Shown here piece by piece: positions 48,422 to 59,478 of a stretch of DNA of 64,000 nucleotides. The DNA comes from Lasiosphaeria ovina (Eukaryota; Ascomycota; Sordariomycetes; Sordariales; Lasiosphaeriaceae): the NCBI GenBank assembly GCA_033439765.1, contig JAULSN010000001.1, forward strand, positions 4,712,001 through 4,776,000, in the 5' to 3' direction. Position 1 is the stretch's first letter; the number at the start of each line of letters is the position of its first letter. A program made the position numbers and the translations under genes. Below the pieces are notes generated by a model that was not told where the DNA came from, made no database searches, and saw only the letters and a program-made list of their open reading frames with translations.

Positions 48422-49484
48422 CTACCTCTTACGTACTTCGCTTTCGGCCTCCTCCTCTAGGGGCGCAGAACCCTTTCTCGCATCCCTTAGTCTCTCAGCC
48501 CTTAGTTTTGGTATGTTAATGCCGGTTTCCTCTAGGAACTTGTCCATGTGCTTTGAACGGCGTGGGTCAACGCCGTTTATATCCTTGTACTCGTGAATTA
48601 CCTGCATCACGTCTGGGTCGATCTTCGGAAGGTTCGAGGCGGACTCCCGGACGGTGCTACTATTCCTCGAGACAGCACGGTAGGGGCCAGAACCGATCTC
48701 TTCGACGTCGATCGATGGTTTCCTTTCCGCCGGTCTTGGCGCCGGTTCGGGATCCGTCTTTGGGGCGGTTTGGCTTGTGTCTTCTCCCGGGGCGATCTCG
48801 GGGTGCGGGGCGACTTCTGAGTACTGCCTGAAGCCTCGCCCTGCATGGCCCAAGTGTTTGCTGCATTTTTTGTGGTCCTGAATTTGAGAGCCGGGGGCGT
48901 AAACGTAGTGGGCTGTTGGGGGGAGGACCCATGATCTACCGGCTGGCCGCCGCTCGCTTGTCTGTTGGGGGCAAGGCCGGGGCCCGGGTCCTGTCGGACT
49001 TGACCCGAAGGACGTCTTTCCGATGGACCTGCCTCTCCATGTTGGTTGAGGTGAAATTGTGGAGCCTCTGTTCGGCATCGACCTCATCATCTCGTCTTTG
49101 AAGATTTTTCGCTACTTCGGACTGTCTCAATCTCATTCTTGCCTCTTCTGCTTCCCTCATATCGGCCGTGGGCTTCCTTACTTTCTCCCATATGAACTAA
49201 CTATCTACCATACCGTATATACGGTTTTCTCGCTCGTGCTTCAGGTCAAATGCCTCAGGGTCGCTGGAATTGCTTCTTGCCTTGTCTAAAGCCGTGGCAA
49301 TTCTTCCTTTTTCATCATAATCGCCCTCTAAATTTCTCGCCTGTTGCCTCATCTGAGAAGGGAGTTTCTCATTTCCACGCTTCATCTCATCTTTGAAGTC
49401 TTTAATGTATCTATTATAATCTCCTGATGCTCTTGCTTCATTCTCTACCGCCAGTTGGAAGAAATTTGGCCGTTCGCCAGCCAT
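48422..49484 (-). CDS. Family-1 accessory gene, possibly three exons
   Basis: Starts at the ATG at 49484 with MAGERPNFFQLAVENEARAS and a charged helical region. The straight frame meets a TAG at 49197-49199 but continues openly beyond it, and a second shift is needed near 48936. Two fungal-size introns would resolve both: one of ~64 nt with a GTATGG donor before the TAG and an acceptor in GAAGCAG, phase 1; another of ~79 nt with a GTAGAT donor near 48940 and an acceptor TGCAG near 48866, phase 2. The C-terminal part holds IDVEEIGSGPYRAVSRNSS, then DPDVMQVIHEYKDINGVDPR and the tail PLEEEAESEVRKR, shared with the gene at 41470 and the fragment at 46138. Without those introns it would be a pseudogene with one stop and one frameshift. 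No known domain. Confidence 0.5.
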
Positions 49485-51079
49485 GATGCTTAAAGGGCTA
49501 TGGAGAGAGGCGTATTATTTGGCACAGACTCTTTCTTCTTTTGTATAACGTGGAAAGAAATGGAGAATTCGGATTGATTGGTGTATGTTAATATGCGGGC
49601 TCTCTGAGGTCGATGGACGCTGAAGGGCGGGTAGTGAAGAAACTGACTTGGAACAGAGGCCATTATGTCAGATTTAGCCGGTGTTGGGTGTTCGTCGCGG
49701 CTTATATGAATATGAAGCCGCCTCAACACACCGACTACAGCACGACAACCGGTTAGTCGGCCGAGCATCCAGTAATCAGAGCCCATTTTCTAGAGAGCGG
49801 CTGACCTGGACTCTAAGACGTTGTTGTTTCAAGTTCCCTCATATTATGTTACGACCTTGACGTCGAACACCCACGCGGGGCCTCCGAGGCCATCAAATTC
49901 CGCACCTCCAGGATTGCTGACCGCAAGATAAGACGAGAAAAAAGACGAGGAGAAAAGAAAGGCATCTAAATACTAAGAAATTACTTATAGAGATCTTGGA
50001 GAGATGATTAGGTAAGGGAAACCTTAAGGTAAAGTCGAGTCTATTTCGTATTATTTATATAAAGGAATAGGCCAGAAGATAACTCGAAACACTCGAACCC
50101 AGCAGTGCTGTGACTTCTTCGACTTTTGGGTTATGGACTGATCCATTAATTGGTTGCGCTGCCCTGGGCCAATCGAAACGTACATACCGTGGGATGCCGT
50201 CGACGTGGGCTGGAACAACGATGTATTGGCTTACTAAGGATAGTAAGATCATTTTCATTGTGTAGCATTTAAAGCATAAAATATGTGATATGGCTCGCAA
50301 GGTCCGTTTGACCCCCCCCGGGTCGTCTTCGCAAATAGCAATCATCTCGGGGGCTTGTCAGAGCCACGCTGCAGAGGCTATCAGGTATAATAATCGGCGC
50401 ATATTCTCGAAAATTTCAGACAGCACCGCTGTGGCTTTTGATCCTCCATCAGCGCAAGCCCAGCATGATCAGATCGCCTGTCTCAGAGCCATTAGCCGAG
50501 GTTCTTGTATTTCACCAACCAAACCTCGTCTGGTTCAGTTGTATAACCCGAGTCTTGTCTCGAGGCTTTAGAATTAATACCGGTGACGTTGGATGTTTCC
50601 GGTATGCTAATAGGTGTCAAGGTGTTCGCGGAAGCTGGAGCGGTGTGCTTTCAAAAACATATTGCTCTTCTCCACTCTGCATCTACTGCTCGTGACTGGC
50701 CATGCGGCTCGCGGTCTGCCGGATTCTCGCAGCAATGACAAACTCTCACGCGGGTCTTCTTCCAGCGAGTCCAACACTCGGTCACTAGCAGAAGTCTCTC
50801 CAAGCTTTGCAGGGGGTTTTGGGAAATATTTCCCGTGTTTATTTTCGGTAGGTAGTTTTGGCATCTGCATGCTTATATTGGGCGGACCGAGCAGCCCCTA
50901 GCCCCTCTTGTTCTGCGCTTCAGTCCGGCGGCTCGCTGTGATAGTGGACAAACTTGAAGCCACATTGGCCCGACCATCTGGCGTGGGAACGGAGGTGTTT
51001 TGGGCAACATGTGACATTGGTAGGTAGGTAACCTAGAATTTATGGAGTGGCAGTTGGTTCGAGGTAGAAAGTCGTGCAA

Positions 51080-51750
51080 TATCCAAGTTTAAGGTTCTTG
51101 CACGGTGTCCAAAGCCGGGCCGCGACCAAGTCCGGGCCAAGTCCGCGGGCAAATCATCCCAAATCGGAGTCCGGCCAGGAGCGCGGTGATGTGGATCTGC
51201 TAACCCTTTTTTCTACGCCGTGCATCACCTTGGGCTCTATGTGAATGGGCTTGTTCGGGACGAATTCGTTACTTGTCGTTTGCGCCACATGCATCTCCTC
51301 ATAACCCCTCGGCTCTCGACTTGGCTGGAGGAAAGTTATTCCTTTTTATCGTTAGCTAAAGTACAATCAGCTCTCTCTGAGTTTCCCTTGTTTCTAAACA
51401 CTAGAGTCGCAATCCTGTGCTACGCCTGAGGCCGGCGGTAGTGCTATATCTTCACCGGCCCGGTCTCCCGTCTGGCCGTTTCGGAATTGGTGACCCAGCA
51501 ATGGGGTTTTCCTCAAATACTCACGCTGCCAGCATGCCCTCACTGCATCGACTCTAGAAACTCCAGTGGCTAGCCGTGAGACCCGCGCCTTGCAGACTGG
51601 CTTCGCATCTTAACGCCGGAGCGCCCAGCCGAACACCTGGGTCCACTCCGCGCTCCGCGCATGTGCCGACAAGGGGAACCCAAGAGCGACAGCGGCGCAG
51701 CGGCTTTCCAGAACGTGTCCCCAGCAATACTGCCGCCCTGGGTCTATGTA
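51080..51750. repeat. Duplicated upstream block, copy 1
   Basis: Shares ordered words with 54250-54790: AAGGTTCnTGCACG followed by CCnAAGCCnGGGCCGC, then CTCTCGACTTGGnT and TTATTCnTTTnATCGT, then CGCGCATG and AGCGGCGCAGC. The order and spacing are kept, so this is a diverged duplicate rather than composition. Confidence 0.6.
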
Positions 51751-52597
51751 ACGGTATTTTTATTGTTTCTCTAGGCTAATGAGCTACGGTAGCCTATCTT
51801 TGGGGAGAGGTGATGTACTCGCCTGGATTAGGAGAATTGACGGTTCTCTTAGCTAGCAACTTAGCACTATCCAATGCGATATATATGGATTAAAGTTGGT
51901 CACGAAAAAAAAAGCCAATACCCGGCGGAAGCACGAAGCACAAGTCCAACACGAAGGGTTCTCGCATCCGGCTGACTCAACACTATCCTATAAAGTCCGT
52001 ATCTCTGGCCAAATTGACGCCTTCGCCCCCCGGTTCGTCTTGGAAAGTAGGTAGTAAAATTTTCTTTGGCGTGCCAGCGCCGCGCTGTAGGGACACTGTC
52101 GGCTATAATAATCGGGACTTGATTCTACAATACTGCATGCAGCGCCGCCGTCGCTTTTGACCCCCCTCAGCGCAAACCTGGCTACTGCTATCCCGCGTTT
52201 CCCGGTGCTAAAGATATAGGCACTTCTCCTACCATAGACGTGGGTCATCGTGACAGGTCTCGCATATCGGGTTACGGTAGGAAAGAAAAGTGGGCCCGAA
52301 AAAGGGGTAAGTACACAAAATAAAAACAAGGGGCGTGCACAACAAAGATATACCTACCTTAGGTAGTGCCGACGATATACCAAAATGAAAATGAGACTCG
52401 GAGTATAATACGCTGGTAATTTGCAATAACTTGACGTGTATACATAATAAAAAGATGAAATTTAAGTTTTAAACGGGCCACATCACACAGAAGCCGTATT
52501 CTATTTCGCAAGTCACCTATGTAACCTTATCCAAAAGGCTGCTGTCCTACAAGGGTTCGTTTAGCAGTAATTAAGGACTATCATTGCAATGTATCTT

Positions 52598-52611
52598 CTC
52601 TATCAAAGAGT
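52598..52611 (-). promoter_or_regulatory. Conserved 3' element, TCTCTATCAAAGAG
   Basis: Exact copy, about 150 bases past the end of the family-2 relic at 52764. Confidence 0.6.
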
Positions 52612-52625
52612 GTAGACAATAACAG

Positions 52626-52664
52626 ACGACATTAACGACAGGAATGCTCCGCCAGCAGAGACTA
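52626..52664 (-). promoter_or_regulatory. Conserved 3' hairpin element, copy ii
   Basis: ATTAACGACAGG then CTCCGC-CA-GCAGAG (one stem mismatch) and ACTAA, about 100 bases past the stop of the family-2 relic. Conserved sequence continues to the right (CCCAACTCTCCTCGTACTAA), so the element is embedded in a longer shared 3' flank. Confidence 0.65.
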
Positions 52665-52763
52665 ACAAAACAAAAAACCGGTTCCCCCTTCCCAACTCTC
52701 CTCGTACTAAGCCAATCCACGGATTAAACCCCAGGGTCATTTTTTAGTGGGAAACGCTGAGGA

Positions 52764-53563
52764 TCAATATCTTATATCTGTGCCATACCTTCTTCTTGGA
52801 TCCTGTTTGTTGCTTCCGCCAGAGTCTTGTCTCCTTGGGCTGGGCGGCGGAATAGGCTGAAAGTTGCTTGTTATTCTTACGCCGCAAAGTAACATTATGG
52901 TCTGGTTTGTCTCGCTGCCCGAACTCTTTCCGCCGGCGGAGCTGTAGTTATTCCTCACTAACATTGCTTGTGTCATTGCGGGTTCGATGAAGAGTGCGAT
53001 GGCACTGAAGCTGCAAGGTTCCTATTGGGCCCAGGACCGCCAGCCGCTCGGGTGGATCGCACGCTACCCCCTGCCGAAGACGAGGTTGCTGAAAACGTGC
53101 GGTCTGAAGAAGATTCGCTTGTTATGGAAGTGCCATACTCCTGTATTAACGCGCCCGATTCGGTTCTACCATCCGAACCACCATGACTAGAGCCCCCATT
53201 CGAAGAGTTCACAGCACTGGAGCCCCTAGTCGCGGAGCTCGCAGCACTGGAGTCCCCACCAGTAGAGCTCACGACACTGGAGCCCCTTCTCGAGCCCCCA
53301 ACACTGGAGCCCCTTATCGAGCTCACAACACTGCCGGGTGCGGTGGAAGGCACAGAGGCTCCAGATACCACATTGTGGCGTCATAGCTCAACCAAGGCGG
53401 GATTATTAGCTGTCGGGGCTGGATGTACCGGAGGTGCGGTGGGGGCGGCTGGCTCTGACCATAACCCAGGTTCGAGGATCGGATCGGGTGGAAGAGCCAT
53501 TTGTACTCGAAGGCGCGCTGGCCCCACCGTCCACAGCAGGCTTAGGTCTCCATCTTTTGACAT
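52764..53563 (-). pseudogene. Family-2 gene copy ii, broken by a stop and a frameshift
   Basis: Starts with MSKDGDLSLLWTVGPARLRV at 53563 and runs through a Pro-rich stretch to a TGA at 53381-53383, a codon that would be CGA before a C-to-T change. The same frame stays open for 132 more codons of Ser-rich ten-residue repeats (SSVVSS, GGSRRGSS types) to a TGA at 52973. The family ending then appears in another frame: QAMLVRNNYSSAGGKSSGSE, later PPPSPRRQDSGGSNKQ, ending at 52764. It lines up end to end with the intact gene at 56637-57491, so it is a decayed paralog unless splicing or recoding rescues it. Its proximal promoter, including a TATATA at about 53711, matches that of the intact gene. 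Confidence 0.62.
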
Positions 53564-53860
53564 TTTGACAGCGAGCTGGTGCCCGTGGCCGTTATACCAA
53601 GTTATCAATAGGGAATGAAGAGAGATAAAGACGGTAGGTTCGGGGATTAGTATAACTATTGGGAAAATCAGAGAGCAAAGAACTTAGCGTATGCGTAATA
53701 AGGTGCTCCAGCTATATATAAGGTACCTACCAAACTCCAGAGGCCAACCGGGTTTCAAGCAACGATATAAAAAGAAGCCCACAAACGGCCTGCCTTAGGT
53801 CCGGGTGGAGTTTTCGACATCTAACAACCCTCGTCCTAGGACCGCCCGCGAGCAGCCGAA
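53564..53860 (-). promoter_or_regulatory. Family-2 proximal promoter, copy ii
   Basis: Matches 57492-57790 in order: ATACCAAGTTATCAATA near the start, a purine-rich block, CTATATATAAGG at about 53710 (TATA-like, ~150 bases from the ATG), then CGGCCTGCCT and CCGCCCGCGAGCAGC. The same distances from the ATG are kept in both copies. Confidence 0.6.
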
Positions 53861-54249
53861 GCAGCCGGGTCTTGCAAACCGCGGCCTATCCCTACACACC
53901 CAGATAGCCGACGAGTACTGTACCACACAGGCAAGTAAACAAACAGCCTTTGCACCATTCCGGGGATTCGGACGTACAGTGTATATGACCTGTGCTACTG
54001 GTGTGTTCAACGCCCCGTGCCATGGCCTGTGCCGCGGCCTGTACAAGGTGCCAACATGCGATGGCGAGGCGTCCAGGCGCAGTTTTGAGACAGGCCGGTT
54101 CGTCCCAGCCTGCTGGCCGCCAGCGAATACCTGTTTGTGCTTCCGTCTGAACCATCCTCACGACGGCGGGACGGCCGCGGTGGCATTGGACACAACTTGA
54201 CTGCCAAGTAGTAGTTGGCTGGAAAATCCCACATAAAGGTACGCAGGTA

Positions 54250-54790
54250 GGCAAATTTAAGGTTCCTGCACGTCGTCCGAAGCCTGGGCCGCCAAGCCAG
54301 GACCTACCCGCGTCCTCGACCACGGCTGGCCCTTCTTTCTTTTCTTCGTTTCGATCTTGGGACGAACACGCTGCTTTTATCATTGGGCACTGGCCTCGCC
54401 ACGTCAGCCTCATGGATCTCGTCCTCTCTCTCGACTCTCGACTTGGTTAGAAGGAATGTTATTCTTTTCATCGTAATGGAAAACGGGCCAACAGCTACTG
54501 AAGTGGAAACCAACAACGCCGACTCTTCATGGGCCGGCTCTGGGTTGCCTGGGTTTTGTTTGCCTTTTCCAAGTCCACGCTCATTCTCAGCTGGCAGTTG
54601 ACTTCATGTTCAAGAAAGCATCATCCGATATTTCCATCCAGTCTTCTTCGACTTGGCCGTGATTCTGGAGGCCGGAGTCGTTTCCTTCTCAACCCCGCGC
54701 CCCGCGCATGAGTTCCGCGGTCGTGCTTGGTCATCAGCGGCGCAGCAGCGTTCCGAAACATTGTCTCGGACCGCAACAGCCGTTGAAGCT
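54250..54790. repeat. Duplicated upstream block, copy 2
   Basis: Counterpart of 51080-51750. Its left part (CACGTCGTCCGAAGCCTGGGCC) also matches 58070-58110 upstream of the intact family-2 gene, giving three diverged copies at similar distances from cluster genes. Confidence 0.6.
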
Positions 54791-56425
54791 AAACGCCGAC
54801 GCCGCCTTCGCCGCTCAAGTCGTCTTGGCACATGGCAAACCGTCTCCGGGGTCGCACCTAGGTACAGTAAATATATACAACCATACTCGGGCCCCGCCAC
54901 AGGGGCACTATGGGGTAGTACTCGGGGATGCGTTCTAAAATACCATATTACTATCACTAGGTATTCGTTACCCTGCCTTGGCCCATGAGCGAGGCGCCGC
55001 AAGGTATGGGCGTCGTGTGGCGGAACCAAATAGGATGCTGAGTCCAGTGCCATCCCACTTGAAGACGAGCCAGCGTTGGCCTTGTCTTGAGCGTCACAGT
55101 CGAGCAGGACTGCAAGCGAGTCAAGCTGGATCAGGCCTAGACTAAAGGGATGCTCGAGGACTTGCAACGTGGATTAAACGATCTGCCATAGTTTTATCAC
55201 TTAACCCATCTCTTACAACTTCATTGCGTGCACCACTCTCACCATCTCCATGGTGTCAGGTTGTTAACGGGAGTGCTGATCCGGGTTTGGATACCAGATA
55301 TGGGTGGTTGTCCGTTTTGCAGAGTGAGCCGTTGCACGGCAACCTTCTCAGATTGCCCGCCAGAGGAACCAGCTCGTGAGCGAGCCAGATTATGGCAAGG
55401 AAGCAAGATCACAAGTTTAGAGGATTCTTTGCGGCTAACACGACCAGGGCGGGAGTTTTTTTTAGAAGCTATCTCTGTGAAATGCTATGAGAGGATCAGG
55501 TAGGATAGAAGGTTTAGTCAATGAGGCGCTGCTAGTTAAGACGTAAAAGTACGTGCGGATCAGCTAGTGGCAAGAACCATGTCTCGCAAGCCCAGAGATA
55601 TTGGCTTGATGAGATATAAGTGGCGAAAATCTTTCTCTAGCTTGAAAGATATACGTACCACGAGATAGTTGTCGGGGCTGGAGGGAGAAAAAGGGTGCCA
55701 TGGTGAAACATACGCACACACATCAAAAAATGATATAAAAAGGCCTCTGCGGAAAGATTCCCAGAACGTCCGTGTATAAGGATAGAGAATTTTGTTTATC
55801 CGTTCTAATAACAGCAATACTCAGACTAGAGAGCAACTACATAATCCCTCTTTACCCAGTGATGAGCTTACACAGCCCCTACAGCCAATGTAAGAGCTAC
55901 AATCTCCCAAAATAAAAGAACAAGGCCAAGCATATATATTTTTGTGTCGTCAATAACAAGGAGTGATTTCCGCAGTGTTAGACTTGTCACTTAGTTTATA
56001 GAGAGAAACTCCATTCAGACTGTTAATGCCGCCTGCCTAAGCCTAGACGCCAATCTCAGTCCTTAATAAACAAGCACTCTATCCCTCGCCCGGAATTATT
56101 CATCCATTATAAACTACCTTGCGTTCCAAGCGCCAGTAAGCCAGGCTTCGCATACGACACATAAAAATAGCATCACACCAGTAAACAATTCATATATTTT
56201 AGTCACTTCCCACCTCAAATAACGCTACACGGAGTCGCAAGTACGAATCAAAATAAAGCCCTCGATCCGGCGCGTCATTCTAAGTAGGATCTTCTAACAC
56301 TACCTAAGCCTACTAGTCTGCAGGAATTCACGGAAGTCACATGCGTGACTAGTACGAAAGCTAGACCTAACAGGCACAGGTAGTTATATAGTAGCTATTC
56401 AACGACTACAATATGTGCTGGCTTA

Positions 56426-56439
56426 TCTCTATCAAAGAG
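56426..56439 (-). promoter_or_regulatory. Conserved 3' element, TCTCTATCAAAGAG
   Basis: Exact copy, about 200 bases past the stop of the intact family-2 gene. A degenerate second copy (CTATCAAGGAGT) lies at about 56470. Confidence 0.6.
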
Positions 56440-56500
56440 TGCAAGTTCCATATAAAGAGTGCATCTTCCCTATCAAGGAGTATAATTAAATCATAAAAAT

Positions 56501-56540
56501 ACGACATTAACGACAGGCATGCTCTGCCAGCAGAGACTAG
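56501..56540 (-). promoter_or_regulatory. Conserved 3' hairpin element, copy iii
   Basis: CGACATTAACGACAGGCATG followed by the perfect inverted repeat CTCTGC-CA-GCAGAG (56522-56535) and ACTAG, about 100 bases past the stop of the intact family-2 gene. Confidence 0.7.
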
Positions 56541-56636
56541 TTAAACAAGACATCTCCAAAACAAAAGCCGGTTTGCTCTTCCCGACTCTCCTCTCCTCAT
56601 ACCAAGCCAACCCCCGAATCATCCCGCCCTCCACAA

Positions 56637-57491
56637 TCAATTTCCCTGAAGAAACCTTTTGAGCTGTTCGGCATTTGAGCTCGAGTCTTGCCTCCTTGGA
56701 TGAGGCGGGCCAGACGTGGTTGTTACGTGGTCCAAGTGGTCTGATGCTTGGAGCTGCTGGTCCTGCCGGCGGCCCGAGCTCTCTCCGTGAATAGTACTAG
56801 TCCTTACTGCCGTGGCTACCATCCTACGATCCCCAACAGGACCGCTAGGCGCGGTGACCCAGCTTGGCTGGGAGGCGCCGCTGGTTGAAGAATCACGGGA
56901 GGAAACCGCCGGAACATGATGATGAGACGTGTCTTCTGCGTCTGCATCGTACCCGCCCGTTGCATGGGAGCCTCTGGAAGAAGAGGCTACCGAATGCACG
57001 TCGTCGAAGTCCTGCACGTACGCGCCCAGGGCGCTATTGCGAGGTGCCGTCTGCAGCGATCGGGTTGCGTGGTTCGGACCGCCGGGGCCCCCCTCACCAA
57101 CACTGCTGCTGCCGCTGGAAAAGCTAGAGGTTACCGAAGGCGTACTAGACCGTTGATCCACACTCCCGTATACATCACTAGCTGGCGGCGGAAGTATCGC
57201 TCGGGCCGGCGGCTGGTTCTGACCGTGCGAGTAACTCGAAACGCTGCTTGCTTGGGAAGTGTGAGAGCTTTCCGGAACCACACCTAGCCATTGCAACGTT
57301 TGACGGTCGGCAGCTGACGGAGGTGGCGCTTGGTGTGGCGTCTGAGGAGCCCGATAAGGCGCCGTCTCACTTGGGCCGCTCCGGGTAGTGACAATCGGGA
57401 GTCGAGTATTTAGACCGAGGGGAGGTCGGAAAGGAAGCCCGGCTGTCTCATCGACAAACCTTTCCAGATTACTTTTTTTTCCTTCCGACAT
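56637..57491 (-). CDS. Family-2 accessory gene, intact copy iii
   Basis: A single uninterrupted exon of 284 aa and the only family-2 member without a lesion. It begins MSEGKKSNLERFVDETAGLP; the KSN-hydrophobic-ER-hydrophobic-VD start resembles the family-3 start at 62296. The body is Ser/Pro/Gln-rich and predicted disordered, with Ser clusters (SSFSSGSSSVGEG) and His-rich patches. The C terminus carries PPHPRRQDSSSNAEQLKRFL, the family signature. No signal peptide, membrane segment or known domain. Its TATA-like element at about 57648, its upstream region and its 3' hairpin are shared with other copies. Function unknown; in disordered, fast-diverging families like this, secreted effectors, nuclear factors or selfish genes are all possible. 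Confidence 0.68.
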   Translation of the reverse strand: MSEGKKSNLERFVDETAGLPFRPPLGLNTRLPIVTTRSGPSETAPYRAPQTPHQAPPPSAADRQTLQWLGVVPESSHTSQASSVSSYSHGQNQPPARAILPPPASDVYGSVDQRSSTPSVTSSFSSGSSSVGEGGPGGPNHATRSLQTAPRNSALGAYVQDFDDVHSVASSSRGSHATGGYDADAEDTSHHHVPAVSSRDSSTSGASQPSWVTAPSGPVGDRRMVATAVRTSTIHGESSGRRQDQQLQASDHLDHVTTTSGPPHPRRQDSSSNAEQLKRFLQGN

Positions 57492-57790
57492 TTTCGACAG
57501 AGGGCTGGGGTTTGGCTATTATAGCCAAGCTATCAATAAGCAAGCAAGATAGAGAAAGACGAGAGGTACGGGGGATTGGTAGGTATAATTCTTAGGGAAA
57601 AGAAGAGAGCAATGGAACCTTGGAGTATGATATGGATCAGGCTCTAAATATATAATACTAAGGTCCACTAGCTTTAAGTAACTAAAAAGGAAAAGAAAAG
57701 AACATGCCTGCAAGCGGCCTGTCTGAAGCCCGGATGGAGTTGACGTGTAACAACCTCTTGTTGTGGGCCGCCCGCGAGCAGCTGAAGCAG
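57492..57790 (-). promoter_or_regulatory. Family-2 proximal promoter, copy iii
   Basis: Matches the region at 53564-53860: AGCCAAGCTATCAATA near the ATG, a purine-rich block, AAATATATAATA at about 57645 (TATA-like), then CGGCCTGTCT and CCGCCCGCGAGCAGC. A GCTGAAGCA unit is duplicated at about 57780-57797. Confidence 0.6.
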
Positions 57791-59257
57791 CTGAAGCAGC
57801 CAGGCCAAGCAACGAGCCGAAGAGTACCGTTGCGTATCTTACCGCACACCGGCCAGTAAATCCAGTCTCTGCACCATCATCCCAGGGCTTCGGGTATACA
57901 GCCTATCTAGCTTCAGGCCGCTAGGGAATGACCGGCTTTGTGTGTTTTCGGTCTGAATCGTCCACAAGAGACCGGGCGGGTCGCGGCGGCAATGGATAAA
58001 CTTGCGCTAGGTAGGTACCTATCAAGGGCCAGTTGGCTAAAACGTCCCATACTAGGGATGCACGTTCCAAGGTCTCTACACGTCGTCCAAAGCCTGGGCC
58101 GCGAAGCCAGGGCCGACCCGCGTCCGAACGGGGTCTCGGGCTGGGTGCACCATAGACAGCGTCACCATGGGGCTTTTGGCCGGGTTCTCTTCCCTGGCGT
58201 GTTGTGAGCCATTCCGGCGTGCGTGTTTCGTCTCGTCCGAGAATGGGCCACTGGGGCAGCTGCTGCGACTTGGAGCGCAAGATAGGTAGTAGTTCCAACG
58301 CGGCAATCGCTCACTTATATTAGCAGTGTTTTGTTGTGGTCTGTTGCCGACGATGGCCAACCGGCGAGACTGAGACAGCCTGGCCGTGGTTCGATTTCCG
58401 CTCAGGCCAGATTTCAGAGGGCAGCTGTGCCTCGAAAGCCAGAGTGTGAATGAAATCCACAGGGATTGGTTTGACCTCGAGGCCGAGGTACAATAGGTAG
58501 GCTGGCTAAGCCCCGGCGGACATTATAATTCTAAATCGTGTTAGTCAATTGTTTGTTCTGTTCAGACCATGAGGAAGCACCGAACATGTAAAGTGCAACG
58601 AGAGATAGCGCCCTACTCTAATTAGCTTCAGATACGATTTCTGGCTTCTCGGTAATTGGTAAAAATTAACAACCAACTGGATCGGATCAAATAAAGTTGA
58701 CATCGCAATACGTGTACGGTTGGTGGTTATGTTACATCTGCCGGAGTCAAAAGTCCGATTTAAAGTCCATCCGGTACGGCGAAGCTGGCAATATCAAGTG
58801 GCGTAGTGAACAGGGGCCAATTTAAACAGGGATCGGAGGGTTGGACTTGAGACAATTTAAGTTGTTTGGGGTTTTCTATTTGTAAAAGAATTCTCCGTCT
58901 CTATTGTCATCGGCCCGGGTGTCGGCCGGTTGGTCGCATCGGCCACATCGGCCCCATCACCTCAACTCCTGACTCGGCTATGACGACTGCCTCTCTTTTT
59001 TTCACTAGGTAGTGTAGAACCGTAGTTGGCCATACATGAGCTAATGTCGGCGAGTCTTCGTACGCCCGGAAACGTCTAGTCTTTTTGCTTTGCGGTTAAG
59101 GTAAAAAGATATCGGCTCTAGCGGCCTCTCCTCCTTCGATACGCAGCAGTTTCAGCAATGACACCACGTTGATCAGGTCAGGCATGCCCCCCCCCTAACA
59201 TCACGACCTTGACACTGAAAAATGTGCCCACAGGCGGAGAGAGCTCGAGCCGTGTGA
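57791..59257. other. Upstream duplicated DNA, no gene seen
   Basis: Upstream of the intact family-2 gene. The part at about 58340-58560 matches 62490-62670 upstream of the family-3 gene: ATGGCCAACCGGCGAGACTG and CGGACATTATAATTC both have close counterparts there. Confidence 0.5.
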
Positions 59258-59407
59258 CACAATTTAGGGCCGATGACGATAACGCTGCTGGACAGCAGGA
59301 TGAAGATCACAGGCAATTTTACCCATATTACGCCTATCCCGACGAGACAGGAGTCTGGCGGAAATAACCAACAGCTGGCGAGAAAGGGCAACAGTACCGA
59401 GCGTTGA
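59258..59407 (+). pseudogene. Family-2 C-terminal fragment, copy iv, inverted
   Basis: Open from a TGA at 59255 to the TGA at 59405. It reads MTITLLDSRMKITGNFTHIT, then PIPTRQESGGNNQQLARKG. The closest relative is copy i at 47028 (MTIT..., then DSGGDNRQLVRR). It is the only plus-strand family-2 copy. Its 3' flank carries the inverted hairpin element and a form of the 14-base element, so the whole 3' module was moved or inverted together. The upstream coding part is missing. Confidence 0.55.
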
Positions 59408-59478
59408 TCCGCGCTAACACAGGGACAGTGGGTCAAGTACGAGGAGAGTTCGAAAGGGGAAAACCCGGGGTTTGTTTA

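Larger units (their letters stand above)
49485..52763. other. Upstream and duplicated DNA within the accessory cluster
   Basis: No gene recognised. It includes a block at about 51080-51750 that resembles 54250-54790 and, in part, 58060-58130. The stretch around 50290-50470 resembles 52000-52190 (shared ATAATAATCGG and GCTTTTGAtCCtCC-type words). These are diverged segmental copies. Confidence 0.5.
53861..56636. other. Upstream and duplicated DNA, no confident gene
   Basis: Includes the second copy of the duplicated upstream block (54250-54790), which is followed by sequence with no recognised gene. A minus-strand 85-codon frame at 55560-55817 and a plus-strand Cys-containing frame at 55228-55503 are not supported. 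A word AATAAACANNCACTCTATCCCT at about 56065 is shared with 47593. Confidence 0.45.
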
